From positions 1 to 19,458 of the forward strand of contig CAYMFD010000074.1 of assembly GCA_964389475.1 (NCBI GenBank): a stretch of DNA of 19,458 bases, written 5' to 3'. Positions 7,518 through 15,958 of this stretch are shown here, piece after piece (position 1 is the first letter of the stretch; every line of letters begins with the position of its first letter). The notes below the pieces were generated by a model. It worked only from the letters and a program-made list of their open reading frames with translations. It was not told the DNA's origin and searched no databases. Both the position numbers and the translations under genes were made by a program. This DNA is from CAYMFD01 sp964389475. GTDB lineage: Bacteria; Bacteroidota; Bacteroidia; Chitinophagales; Saprospiraceae.

Positions 7518-8663
7518 ATGCGAGGCACTTATCTACTCATATCACTACTAATTACCGTCCGGCTGGTAGGGCAGGTGTCGGAGCGGCAACTCCTCGAGCA
7601 AGAGCGAAATGAAATAATAGCACGGATCGATCAGCAAGAAAGCCTATTAGCAAAAACTAAAGAAGATGAGCGAACGGCCATCAAACAATATGCATCGCTA
7701 CAGCAGCAGGTCGTCGATAGACGTATACTAATTAAAAACCTAGCTGCTGATAGCTCACTGATAGATGGGGAGATCGATAGCCTAACCCTAGAGCGACAGA
7801 AAATCACGAGTACAACACTCAAAGATCAAGCGACCTACAAGGCACTGCTTAAAGCGACTTATATCAAAAAGCTGACAGGCATACACTGGCTCGACTACCT
7901 CAACAACGAATCGCTCAATGAGACGATAAGAAAATACTGGTATGAGTCTCAACTCGTCACTCGACTACAGCAGGCCAAGGCCGAGATCACCGATCAAAGC
8001 ATAGCTCTGGACGATGCGATCACTCAATTAAAAAGCCTGAGATCATCGAAGGTAGAACTATCCAGTCAGGCTCAACAGGCCTTAGTATCTATACAGAGTG
8101 ACCTCGAAGCCCTCGAAGCACTGCGTAGTAACCTAACACAGAAAGAAGAACGACTGCGAGAGGAATTAGACGGTGAACAACAACGACGCAGCGAACTGAA
8201 TCGAGCAATAGAAAGTGTGGTATTACAGAATATGAGGTCAGGTGAAGAGCAGCGGACGGAACGTGTACGGCCAAAAAGCACTAATCCTAGATCGATCATC
8301 AAACCGTCTCCTAGTGGCGTAGTGGTAGCTACATTCGGTCAACAACCCCACCCCCGCATACCTGATGTACAGATCAACAGGACCGGTGTCACGCTAACTA
8401 GCAGCAAGAGTCCAGTAGTCTTATGTGTATATAATGGCATTGTTGCAAATGTCTCTGAGAGGAATGGCACCTCTACTATAATCATCAATCATGGTAAGTA
8501 CTACAGCGTATATAGCCAATTAAGCAGTACCGATGTCGTAGAAGGGAGCAGTGTGCAAACTGGTGATCGCATAGGATCGGGCCAAGCGAATGGTGATGGC
8601 TGGACCTTTGACTTCGAGTGGTGGGACGGAAAGCGGGCTATTGACCCAGAAAAATGGTGGTAA
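7518..8663 (+). CDS. EnvC-like murein hydrolase activator with degenerate M23 domain
   Basis: From the ATG at 7518 the product is 381 residues: signal peptide (MRGTYLLISLLITVRLVGQ), two long coiled-coil segments (about 20-105 and 145-245), a basic linker, and a C-terminal LytM/M23 domain (about 265-381). The zinc ligands of active M23 peptidases are missing. The HxGxD position reads NRTGVT (287-292), the YxHL position reads YSQL (332-335), and the HxH position reads FDF (364-366). So it should not cut peptidoglycan itself. By analogy with E. coli EnvC it would activate N-acetylmuramoyl-L-alanine amidases at the division site from the periplasm. An in-frame ATG at 7479 adds 13 residues; 7518 is preferred because AGAAGG lies seven bases upstream and the signal peptide is then compact. 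It is third in the TPR-DUF4292 row. No amidase gene is in the window. Confidence 0.87.
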   Translation: MRGTYLLISLLITVRLVGQVSERQLLEQERNEIIARIDQQESLLAKTKEDERTAIKQYASLQQQVVDRRILIKNLAADSSLIDGEIDSLTLERQKITSTTLKDQATYKALLKATYIKKLTGIHWLDYLNNESLNETIRKYWYESQLVTRLQQAKAEITDQSIALDDAITQLKSLRSSKVELSSQAQQALVSIQSDLEALEALRSNLTQKEERLREELDGEQQRRSELNRAIESVVLQNMRSGEEQRTERVRPKSTNPRSIIKPSPSGVVVATFGQQPHPRIPDVQINRTGVTLTSSKSPVVLCVYNGIVANVSERNGTSTIIINHGKYYSVYSQLSSTDVVEGSSVQTGDRIGSGQANGDGWTFDFEWWDGKRAIDPEKWW

Positions 8664-8670
8664 TTAAAAA

Positions 8671-8698
8671 GTCATCCGAAAGAAAACTCTCGAATGAC
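8671..8698 (-). terminator. Intrinsic terminator, minus-strand orientation, just after envC
   Basis: On the minus strand twelve pairs (two of them G-U) close a TTTT loop, and the stem is followed directly by TTTTTAATTA. Read on the plus strand, the two G-U pairs become C-A mismatches and no T-run follows, so the hairpin is built for minus-strand RNA. Yet the nearest minus-strand gene ends at 9137 and has its own terminator. It may be a back-up for that gene, protect envC from antisense reading, or end an unseen small RNA. Confidence 0.6.
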
Positions 8699-9072
8699 CT
8701 ATTACACACACAATTTTTTTATCGTGAAGCTATCCGCTTCAGTTTAATAAATGCTCAGTCAGGCTTTTTGTTTAGGATTTATTCATAATAATTAAACAAA
8801 GACAGCCTAGGTCATGTGTGTCGCAGTGATAATCTGCGCTGTAGTTAGACACCGATCTAGGGTCTATCGCATATATACAGCCTTATTGATGAGCTTTAGC
8901 TAGTAGCCAAGAACCAGCAAATGAAGTCGACAAACATTGGCAAGCGGTCTGCTGACACTGGCATAAAGGCTTCGCTGGTCATTCTGTAACATCATCGTAG
9001 ACTGTAGAACCTTCTACCGCCAAACTCGACTGAGAAAACTACCCGGGCAGAGACAAGTAGCACCAACGATAA
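8699..9072. other. Gap between two minus-oriented terminators
   Basis: I see no convincing gene. A plus-strand hairpin TGAAGC-TATCC-GCTTCA (8725-8741) with a weak T-rich tail is the best candidate end for the TPR-envC transcript. A second small dyad, CGCAG and CTGCG around TGATAAT, lies near 8822-8838. On the minus strand a 31-codon frame runs from 8995 to 8900, without a promoter motif or recognisable product. No TAnnTTTG element occurs on either strand. Confidence 0.35.
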
Positions 9073-9100
9073 AAGGGCCTCACATAACTGTGAGACCCTT
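9073..9100 (-). terminator. Intrinsic terminator of the FAS1 gene
   Basis: On the minus strand the arms AAGGGTCTCACA and TGTGAGGCCCTT pair over twelve positions (one G-T) around the loop GTTA, followed by a short TTTT run made of the arm's end and the next bases. It lies 36 bases beyond the FAS1 stop codon. Confidence 0.75.
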
Positions 9101-9136
9101 CTTACGATTGAACATTAAAAAAACTAACTGTCGTTC

Positions 9137-11872
9137 CTATTGGATCTTAATAAATGGAGCCATTAGATTGGCCTCTTCGCTATTGATCGCTAATGTATAT
9201 GTACCAGCAGGTAAGCCAGCTACGATGATCGTCTGTGCTGCGTCTAAAGCACCAGACTGTACCACCTGCCCATCGGATCCTAGAATACTGTAGTTAGCGC
9301 CTGTGACATTCTCGGCATTAACAGTAAGTATATCCGTCGTAGGATTAGGGTAGATGCTTACTAACTCGTAAGCAACCTCAGCTGTATTGGTCAGTGTAGG
9401 AGGTAAGAGTACACCATCGATGACATGTACTACACCATTATCTACTTCTATGTCTGGCTGTATAACTGTAGCTCCATTTACTGTAACCGTACCATTGTCA
9501 ACTACAACATCTAGTGACTCACCCTGGAATGTAGGTACTAGACCTGTTGATAGCATATCACTCGTGACCGCACCTGCTACCACATGGTAGGTAAGTACTG
9601 TGGTCAACAGACCATCAGGATCATCAAGAGCAGCCTGAATAGTTACCGGATCTGCAGCATTGAAAGCATCATCAGTCGGAGCAAACACTGTAAAAGGTCC
9701 GTCGCCTGATAGCGTACCAGCTAACCTAGCTAAGGTCACAGCCGTTTCTAGAGTATTATGCGCATCTGAGTTAATAACTACATCTACTACTGTCTCTCTT
9801 GTAGGAAGCAATACTGCGTCTATTACATGCACTACACCATTGTCACCTTGTAAGTCTACTATTGTAACCTCAGCGTTATCGATAAACACTCTGTTATCAC
9901 TTGTAATCTCGACGAAGGCAGTACCGTTAGCAGTTTCTACAATTTGGCCTTTAGACAGGTCGCCTGACTGTACCTCCCCACCTATGATGGTATGGTAGAG
10001 TAAGATAGGTGTAAGTGCTGCCGGATCTGCTACTAAGGCATCTACAGTGCCATCAGGCAGTGCATCAAACGCTGCATCTGTAGGGGCAAATACTGTAAAA
10101 GGACCATCTGTAGACAATACACCGTTGAGTGCGGCTGCACCTACTGCGACTTCTAGAGTCTCATGTACGTTACTATTTTCTATGATCTCGTTGACTGTAA
10201 GTCGTGCTGGATCTAACACACTGCCAATTACATGGACAACACCGTTATCCGCAAATACGTTAACTTGTACAAGCCCGGCATTCTCAACAAAAGCTGCACC
10301 ACCACCAACAGTTACATTAAGATCTTGACCTTGAACAGTGGCAAGTTTGCTACCATTAAAGATACTATCTGCAGGTACCACACCTGGTGCTACGTGATAG
10401 GTTAAAATCTCCGTCAATCGACCCATTGGATCACCTAGGTAGGCTAGTAAGGAGTCTTGATCTACCGCCTGGAAAGCATCATCAGTAGGTGCGAAGACAG
10501 TCAATTCTGCATCAGGGTCGTCTATTACAGCAGTCAGTCCAGCTGTATCAAGTGCTACACCTAGTATGCTAAAGACTTGACTATTGAGCTCGACTATATC
10601 TAGGATAGTAAATGGTGACTCTGGTACAATGGCGTCTACTACGTGCACCACCCCATTGTCTGTGGTCAGATCACTGACAGATATAACTGCACCATTGACC
10701 GTGAGGTTACCATCCATATCGCGATCGAAGTTTAGCTTACGATTTGATATAGCTCGGACTGTCCCTGCTTGCTCAAGTTCAGCTCCAGACTGCTCTGGTA
10801 CGGCTAGGTGATTAATAAGAACTGCATTTAAACCCGCTGGATCAGCAATTAAAGCGTCAATTGTAGCTTGTCCTAAAACAGCGAATGCTGCATCTGTAGG
10901 TGCAAAGAGGGTTAGGTCAGCGGCTGGTGTAGAAAACGAGCCATTAATACCAAGTGAAGCAAAAGCGGCCTCAAGTGTATTGTGGTCAGGAGACTCCATC
11001 ACGATATCCGTAATAAATCGTAGGTCTGGATCAATAGGGGCAGCATCAATGACGTGGACGACACCATTATCAGCCTCTAAGTTGGCTATTGTTACCTCCA
11101 CACCGTCTATCGTAACTACACCATCAGCATCTGTTGCAGCGGCGGCTGTAGTACCGTGGGTAGTTGGAAAGATAAGTTCTAGACCTATATCTTCAGCACG
11201 AACCTCTCCCAGTGCTACATGATATCTTAGCACGTCAGCGAGACGACCGTCAAGAGCACCTGCTGGAAGAGCTGCAAAAGCTGCATCAGTTGGTGCAATT
11301 ACCGTAAAAATACCGTCACCAGCAAGTACACCATTAAAACTCTCTTGTAGCAATGCAGCCTCAAGAGTGGTGTGATCATCACTATCTGCAACAATGTCAA
11401 ATACAGAAGTTCTTGTCGGTAACAAGACCACATCTATGACATGAACAACACCGTTGGATGCCGGTAAATCCGTCACCGTAATCCTTGCATTCTCTACATT
11501 TACTCCGACGGCGGTATTAAAGTTAAGGCTCTTACCTTGTAATGATATAGCTGTTGCGCCATCGGATATATCACCTGCATTGATTTGACTGCCTACCACA
11601 TGGTATAGTAATATCTGTGTAAGCTGACCTGTAGGATCTGAAAGGAGTTGTGCAATGACAGACTGATCGATGGCTCCAAAAGCAGCATCCGTCGGAGCGA
11701 ATACTGTGAGGGAGGCATCAGGATCATCTAGTGCCGCAAAAAGACCTGAAGTGTCAAGTGCAACTTCTAATATAGTGTGGTCAGCAGACTCTCTGATCAC
11801 ATCACCCACGGTCTGTGCCTGCATGGCTGTGGAGAGTAAAACAGCAAAGAAGAGTAAAAATCTAGTTTTCAT
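9137..11872 (-). CDS. Secreted six-domain FAS1 (fasciclin) protein with T9SS sorting domain
   Basis: The 911-residue product starts with a signal peptide (residues 1-20, ending AMQAQ). Six FAS1 domains follow at about 21-152, 153-280, 281-417, 418-553, 554-690 and 691-824. Each carries the H1 motif (TVFAPTDAAF or a close variant), the YHV segment (NHL in domain 3), and the closing H2 motif DNGVVHVID or a close variant. The C-terminus (about 835-911) is a Por/T9SS type A sorting domain: YPNPTTDILTV, then GQVVQSG, then LPAGTYTLAI and a final KIQ. So it should cross the outer membrane by T9SS and be anchored or released. FAS1 domains mediate adhesion in other organisms; that role here is inference. 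The product is acidic and has few cysteines, as expected of a surface protein. A strong hairpin lies in the leader, and a terminator follows. Many frames on the opposite strand are antisense shadows of the repeats. Confidence 0.93.
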   Translation of the reverse strand: MKTRFLLFFAVLLSTAMQAQTVGDVIRESADHTILEVALDTSGLFAALDDPDASLTVFAPTDAAFGAIDQSVIAQLLSDPTGQLTQILLYHVVGSQINAGDISDGATAISLQGKSLNFNTAVGVNVENARITVTDLPASNGVVHVIDVVLLPTRTSVFDIVADSDDHTTLEAALLQESFNGVLAGDGIFTVIAPTDAAFAALPAGALDGRLADVLRYHVALGEVRAEDIGLELIFPTTHGTTAAAATDADGVVTIDGVEVTIANLEADNGVVHVIDAAPIDPDLRFITDIVMESPDHNTLEAAFASLGINGSFSTPAADLTLFAPTDAAFAVLGQATIDALIADPAGLNAVLINHLAVPEQSGAELEQAGTVRAISNRKLNFDRDMDGNLTVNGAVISVSDLTTDNGVVHVVDAIVPESPFTILDIVELNSQVFSILGVALDTAGLTAVIDDPDAELTVFAPTDDAFQAVDQDSLLAYLGDPMGRLTEILTYHVAPGVVPADSIFNGSKLATVQGQDLNVTVGGGAAFVENAGLVQVNVFADNGVVHVIGSVLDPARLTVNEIIENSNVHETLEVAVGAAALNGVLSTDGPFTVFAPTDAAFDALPDGTVDALVADPAALTPILLYHTIIGGEVQSGDLSKGQIVETANGTAFVEITSDNRVFIDNAEVTIVDLQGDNGVVHVIDAVLLPTRETVVDVVINSDAHNTLETAVTLARLAGTLSGDGPFTVFAPTDDAFNAADPVTIQAALDDPDGLLTTVLTYHVVAGAVTSDMLSTGLVPTFQGESLDVVVDNGTVTVNGATVIQPDIEVDNGVVHVIDGVLLPPTLTNTAEVAYELVSIYPNPTTDILTVNAENVTGANYSILGSDGQVVQSGALDAAQTIIVAGLPAGTYTLAINSEEANLMAPFIKIQ

Positions 11873-11900
11873 CGAGTTTGTTTTTAATGGTTAGATGTTC

Positions 11901-11924
11901 TCAGACAACGAAATCGCTGTCTAA
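11901..11924 (-). promoter_or_regulatory. Hairpin in the 5' leader of the FAS1 gene
   Basis: In minus-strand RNA the arms TTAGACAGCG and CGTTGTCTGA pair over ten positions, two of them G-U, around the loop ATTT. The hairpin ends about 28 bases before the start codon. With no T-run after it, mRNA stabilisation or control of translation is more likely than termination. No exact -7 element was found upstream; TCATTTTG (11947-11954) differs at one position. Confidence 0.45.
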
Positions 11925-12005
11925 CTTTACTAATGCAATAGTTAAACAAAATGATGCGTCGGGATAGAATTATTTTTGAAATACCCACTGGAGAGAGATA
12001 GCTTG

Positions 12006-12013
12006 TACCTTTG
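12006..12013 (+). promoter_or_regulatory. -7 promoter element of hflX
   Basis: TACCTTTG matches TAnnTTTG exactly and lies 31 bases before the hflX ATG, giving a leader of about 25 bases. The nearest upstream TTG is 27 bases away, longer than usual, so the -33 element is uncertain. Confidence 0.55.
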
Positions 12014-12044
12014 AGATCATCGTACGCGAAAGTCAATAGATACA

Positions 12045-13259
12045 ATGTCAGATAGTTGGAATGTAGGTCAGAAACAAAAGAAGGGGCTAAGAAAAGAGTG
12101 GGAGCATGCTGTGCTACTTGGTGTTGTATCCTCCAAGCAGTCACAGCAGCAAGTCGTAGAATACTTAGATGAGTTAGAGTTTCTAGCGGAGACAGCAGGT
12201 GCTAAGACGTCAAGACGCTTTATGCAAAAGCTCGACCATCCTGACAGGAGGACCTACTTCGGTAGTGGCAAGATTGAGGAAGTACTACAGTATATCGAGG
12301 ACCACGAAGAGATCAACATGGTGATCATCGATGATGACCTTACGGGCAAGCAGACTAGCATCCTCGAAGAGCTACTCAAGGTTAAGATTGTCGATCGGTC
12401 TTCACTCATCCTAGATATCTTCGCCGATAGAGCTCAGACGGCACAAGCCAAGACACAGGTCGAGCTTGCGCAGATGCAGTACCTCCTACCGCGACTGCGA
12501 GGGTTGTGGACCCACCTAGAACGCCAGCGTGGTGGTATAGGTATGCGTGGACCCGGTGAGCAAGAGATCGAGACCGATAGAAGGATCGTAAGAGACAAGA
12601 TCAGCAAGCTCAAGAGTCGCCTAGAAAAAATCGACCAGCAAGCGAAAACACAGCGTAAGAATAGAGGCTCGATGATACGTGTCGCTCTTGTAGGTTACAC
12701 CAATGTAGGCAAGAGCACGCTGATGAATGTACTGAGCAAGTCAGAGGTTTTTGCTGAAAACAAGCTATTCGCCACCCTTGACACAACCGTCCGTAAGGTG
12801 GTACTCGATCGCATGCCTTTCTTACTGTCAGATACCGTTGGTTTTATACGCAAGCTACCACACCATCTGGTAGAGAGCTTTAAGTCTACTCTAGACGAGG
12901 TAGCCGAGAGTGACATACTGCTGCACGTAGTAGATATCGCTCATGACCAGCACGAAGATCACGTAAGAACCGTCAATCAAACTCTCAAAGACCTGGGTGC
13001 TGCCGAGAAGCCGACCCTCATGGTTTACAATAAGATCGACGCCTACCGAGAAAAGAACTGGGACGACCTACTAGATGATGAGGCCAAAGACGAGATCATC
13101 ACTGGGCTCAGGTCTCGCCTCAACAATGAATTTGGCACCAATGGGATCTTTATCTCTGCCATCAAAAAGGAGAACCTCACCACCCTGCGAGACCTTATCA
13201 AAGAAATGGTAGCTAAAGAGTATGAGATAAGATATCCTTATCAAGTGAAGTACTGGTAG
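12045..13259 (+). CDS. hflX: GTPase HflX
   Basis: The 404-residue product is a complete HflX, a GTPase that binds the 50S subunit and splits stalled or heat-damaged 70S ribosomes. The N-terminal HflX domain (about 20-160) has the YFGSGK segment (71-76) and IVDRSSLILDIFADRAQT. The family's RGPGEQEIETDRR signature (168-180) heads the linker helices. The G domain shows G1 GYTNVGKST (217-225), G2 region TLDTTVR (244-250), G3 DTVG (263-266), G4 NKID (329-332) and G5 SAI (371-373). The C-terminal tail is short, as in many Bacteroidota. The start is fixed by the promoter element at 12006 and by the short, family-typical N-terminus. It is divergent from the FAS1 gene. The following BNR gene starts 103 bases later, so joint transcription is uncertain. 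Confidence 0.96.
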   Translation: MSDSWNVGQKQKKGLRKEWEHAVLLGVVSSKQSQQQVVEYLDELEFLAETAGAKTSRRFMQKLDHPDRRTYFGSGKIEEVLQYIEDHEEINMVIIDDDLTGKQTSILEELLKVKIVDRSSLILDIFADRAQTAQAKTQVELAQMQYLLPRLRGLWTHLERQRGGIGMRGPGEQEIETDRRIVRDKISKLKSRLEKIDQQAKTQRKNRGSMIRVALVGYTNVGKSTLMNVLSKSEVFAENKLFATLDTTVRKVVLDRMPFLLSDTVGFIRKLPHHLVESFKSTLDEVAESDILLHVVDIAHDQHEDHVRTVNQTLKDLGAAEKPTLMVYNKIDAYREKNWDDLLDDEAKDEIITGLRSRLNNEFGTNGIFISAIKKENLTTLRDLIKEMVAKEYEIRYPYQVKYW

Positions 13260-13362
13260 AATAGAGAAGTCGGCAGGGCGACTGGCAATAACGTATCTAC
13301 TCCACTAGCCTCTCGTACAACACAGAAATTAGTTATACCTTGAGAGGACAACACCTGCACAC

Positions 13363-15882
13363 ATGATCAAAATAGTACTCGCTCTCCTTGTAATAGCATC
13401 ATTTACATGCTGTAAAGAAGAAATAAATAGGATGCCACAACCCACCGAGGTGCTGGCCAGCATGGAAGATGTGGAGAAGGGGCCCGATCGTCGTAAGTGG
13501 ATCGCCCAGATGCACCAAGCGGCGGAAGGTGTAGACTGGGAAGCGGTAGAGCGATCGACTGCCTGGACCAAGCACAAGGTCAGGAGCCAGGTACGAAAAG
13601 AACTACAGCGCAGGTCTGCTGAAGAGGTATTCGCTGATGGACAGATCACAGGACAGTGGCTAGAGCGGGGCAGTAGTAACCAAGCCGGTAGTGTCATAGG
13701 CATCGACTACCACGTAGGTAGCGATAGACTCTACACCGTAGGCGCTGGAGGGTCTATCTGGAGCAGGTCTAGGGTAGATAATGACTGGACCTTAGTCAAT
13801 GATGATATAGAGTTTGATAGTAATCACCTGCACTGCCTTACCGATGATAATGGTGGTCTAGTACTACTGGCGTCTATCAATGGGATGATGCATCGCAGCA
13901 CGGATAATGGTAACAGCTGGGATAAAGCTACTGGCCTAGAAGAGAGCACCAATGGATCTATCAGACAGAGTAAGCTACTAGACCACCCTGACTACGAACG
14001 ACAGATCGTCGTACTCCAAAAACCACGGTTCAATACTCGCTATTCCGTATATGTCTCAGTCGATGACGGTATAAGTTACCAAGAAGTAGAGCAACTAGGC
14101 ACCAGCGATGGCAGAGACTATGCCATGGACTACATGCGGACGACTGGCGACCTCTACTACATCGAGCAACTCGATACTGACCGCTCTATAATTAAGGTAT
14201 GGAACCGAGGCAATAGACAGTTTGACATACTAGCTGCTCACAGCCCGATAGGCGCTGGCCCAGCGGGTCGTATCAATATACAAGGTGCGACCGTAGAGGA
14301 TAGTCTGCGCCTGTATGTCTATACCGATGCAAACGTCGTCTACACCAGTAATGATCAAGGTGTCAGTTGGCAGACGGAGGGCGGCATCATCGACGAAACA
14401 CCGTGGGGAGTAGGCCTCTTCGTATCAGAGAGTAACCCTAGACTACTCGTCACTGGGTCAGTAGATGCTCATCGATCGACCGATGACGGCGCAACGTGGT
14501 CTAGGATCAATGGCTGGGCAGATTACTACGGCAACCCTGAGCGATTTCTCCATGCAGACATCATGTCTATGACTGAGTTTGATGGTCCAGATGGTGAGCC
14601 GTTTATCATCATTAACAATCATGGTGGCATGTATATCAGCTATGACAATACAAGCCGCAATGAAAATATCAGCCTCGAAGGTTTACACGTGAGTCAATAC
14701 TACGATGTCGAGACCAACCCTGGTGACGAAGAGTTCATGGTTGCTGGATCACAGGACCAGGGTCTGCAGCGTGGCTACATATTTGACGACGGTCCACAGG
14801 CACTCGAGCAGGTCATCAGTGGTGACTACGGCCACATAACCTGGGAACGTAATGGTGATCGTATGTGGGCAGTCTACCCGTTTGGGCTAGTACACTACTA
14901 TAGAGATGCACAGTTCGGTGGTGTCTCAGCAGGCTATACCATCGAGAGCCAAGACGAAGGGGTATGGATCACACCCATGATGCATGATCCTGATGATAGA
15001 GCACCTATAGCCTACATAGCTGGCGGTAGTGCTACCGGCGGACGAGGCAAGTTCTTGATCAAACTGGAGTACAGCAACTTTAGCATTACAGCTATCGATA
15101 TGCCTTTTGACTTTAGTGTCAGCGGTGGCGATATTACCGCTATGGAGGTCGATCCACTCGATGAAAATATATGGTATGTCGCCACCAGTAACGGACAGCT
15201 GTGGAGGAGTGAAGATCGAGGACTTTCTTTTACGGAAATGGCATCTAACATCCCTAATGGCCACTACCTCTACGGCGCAGATATACTGTGCAGTAACCAG
15301 GACCAGGATAAGCTAGTCGTATGTGGTAGCGGCTACAGTACTCCTGCAATGCGAATATCTGATAACGGCGGCACTACGTGGAGGTCAGCCATCACGGACT
15401 TACCCAACACCCTCGTACACGAGATCGCCTACAATGCCGACGAAAGCATCATCTATGCTGCCACCGAGGCAGGGCCGTATGCTTACATAGTGGCAGAAGA
15501 TCGCTGGTACGATATCACAGGCATAGACGTACCTGCACAACGCTACTGGTCGGTAGAATACCTCCCTAAGAGCAATATCCTCCGTTACGGTACTTATGGT
15601 CGCGGTGCATTTGACTTCGTGCTGTCAGAGATAAGCGTGGATGTGCAAGAGAGTACAGCAGATAATCACCTCGTCATCTACCCTAACCCTACAACCGACT
15701 ACGTGCAGATCAAGGGTGATGTGGAGTATGACGAGGTCGTCGTTGTGTCTCTAGATGGGCAGGTCATGTATACTGGTCCCTATGCTGACAAGGTCAATGT
15801 GGAGGACTACACTTCTGGGACCTACATCATCATAGCGCAAAACAGTCGTCAGCGATACCAAGGCAGATTTGTCAAGATGTGA
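13363..15882 (+). CDS. Exported BNR/Asp-box beta-propeller protein with T9SS sorting domain
   Basis: The 839-residue product has an N-terminal export signal whose core (VLALLVIASFTC) ends in a Cys pair at residues 16-17, resembling a relaxed lipobox. Next comes a charged helical segment (about 30-95), then a propeller region (about 97-755) with Asp-box repeats: STDNGNSW (179), SVDDGISY (232), SNDQGVSW (329), STDDGATW (372), SEDRGLSF (616) and SDNGGTTW (666). The propeller ends in RYGTYGRGAFDF, the usual last blade of this group. A T9SS type A sorting domain closes the chain (about 770-839: IYPNPTTDYVQI, SLDGQVMYTG, SGTYIIIA, RFVKM). This is the architecture of the sortilin/Vps10-like propeller proteins common in Bacteroidota. 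No sialidase catalytic Arg triad is evident, so a hydrolase activity should not be assumed. Three TGA stops follow in tandem (15880-15888). Confidence 0.88.
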   Translation: MIKIVLALLVIASFTCCKEEINRMPQPTEVLASMEDVEKGPDRRKWIAQMHQAAEGVDWEAVERSTAWTKHKVRSQVRKELQRRSAEEVFADGQITGQWLERGSSNQAGSVIGIDYHVGSDRLYTVGAGGSIWSRSRVDNDWTLVNDDIEFDSNHLHCLTDDNGGLVLLASINGMMHRSTDNGNSWDKATGLEESTNGSIRQSKLLDHPDYERQIVVLQKPRFNTRYSVYVSVDDGISYQEVEQLGTSDGRDYAMDYMRTTGDLYYIEQLDTDRSIIKVWNRGNRQFDILAAHSPIGAGPAGRINIQGATVEDSLRLYVYTDANVVYTSNDQGVSWQTEGGIIDETPWGVGLFVSESNPRLLVTGSVDAHRSTDDGATWSRINGWADYYGNPERFLHADIMSMTEFDGPDGEPFIIINNHGGMYISYDNTSRNENISLEGLHVSQYYDVETNPGDEEFMVAGSQDQGLQRGYIFDDGPQALEQVISGDYGHITWERNGDRMWAVYPFGLVHYYRDAQFGGVSAGYTIESQDEGVWITPMMHDPDDRAPIAYIAGGSATGGRGKFLIKLEYSNFSITAIDMPFDFSVSGGDITAMEVDPLDENIWYVATSNGQLWRSEDRGLSFTEMASNIPNGHYLYGADILCSNQDQDKLVVCGSGYSTPAMRISDNGGTTWRSAITDLPNTLVHEIAYNADESIIYAATEAGPYAYIVAEDRWYDITGIDVPAQRYWSVEYLPKSNILRYGTYGRGAFDFVLSEISVDVQESTADNHLVIYPNPTTDYVQIKGDVEYDEVVVVSLDGQVMYTGPYADKVNVEDYTSGTYIIIAQNSRQRYQGRFVKM

Positions 15883-15890
15883 TGATGACC

Positions 15891-15910
15891 TTCCACACTA
15901 TTCCACACTG
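15891..15910 (+). repeat. Short tandem duplication after the BNR gene
   Basis: TTCCACACTA is followed at once by TTCCACACTG, two ten-base copies differing at the last base, in the 76-base spacer before the glycosyltransferase promoter. No function is evident. Confidence 0.5.
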
Positions 15911-15922
15911 TAGCACTCTCAG

Positions 15923-15953
15923 TTTGAGATGGTATATACTTAAGGTACCCTTG
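15923..15953 (+). promoter_or_regulatory. Promoter of the glycosyltransferase gene, almost no leader
   Basis: TTTG (15923-15926) stands 19 bases before TACCCTTG (15946-15953), which differs from TAnnTTTG at one base. The element ends five bases before the ATG at 15959, so the transcript would start at or beside the start codon. Confidence 0.5.
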
Positions 15954-15958
15954 GCAGT

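Noticed and set aside
9387..11222. Several plus-strand frames of 60-110 codons, rich in Ser/Thr and similar to each other
   Set aside because: They are antisense to the repeated FAS1 domains, so their mutual likeness just mirrors the domain repeats.
11947..11954. TCATTTTG on the minus strand as the FAS1 promoter
   Set aside because: It misses the conserved A of TAnnTTTG and has no TTG at a suitable distance, so it was not called as a feature.
13308..13357. CCTCTC / GAGAGG inverted repeat before the BNR gene as a terminator of hflX
   Set aside because: Six-base arms are separated by 27 bases and no T-run follows; too weak to call.
13363..15882. Sialidase or other glycoside hydrolase activity for the Asp-box protein
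   Set aside because: Asp boxes are structural; the sialidase FRIP motif and Arg triad were not seen, so only a propeller is called.
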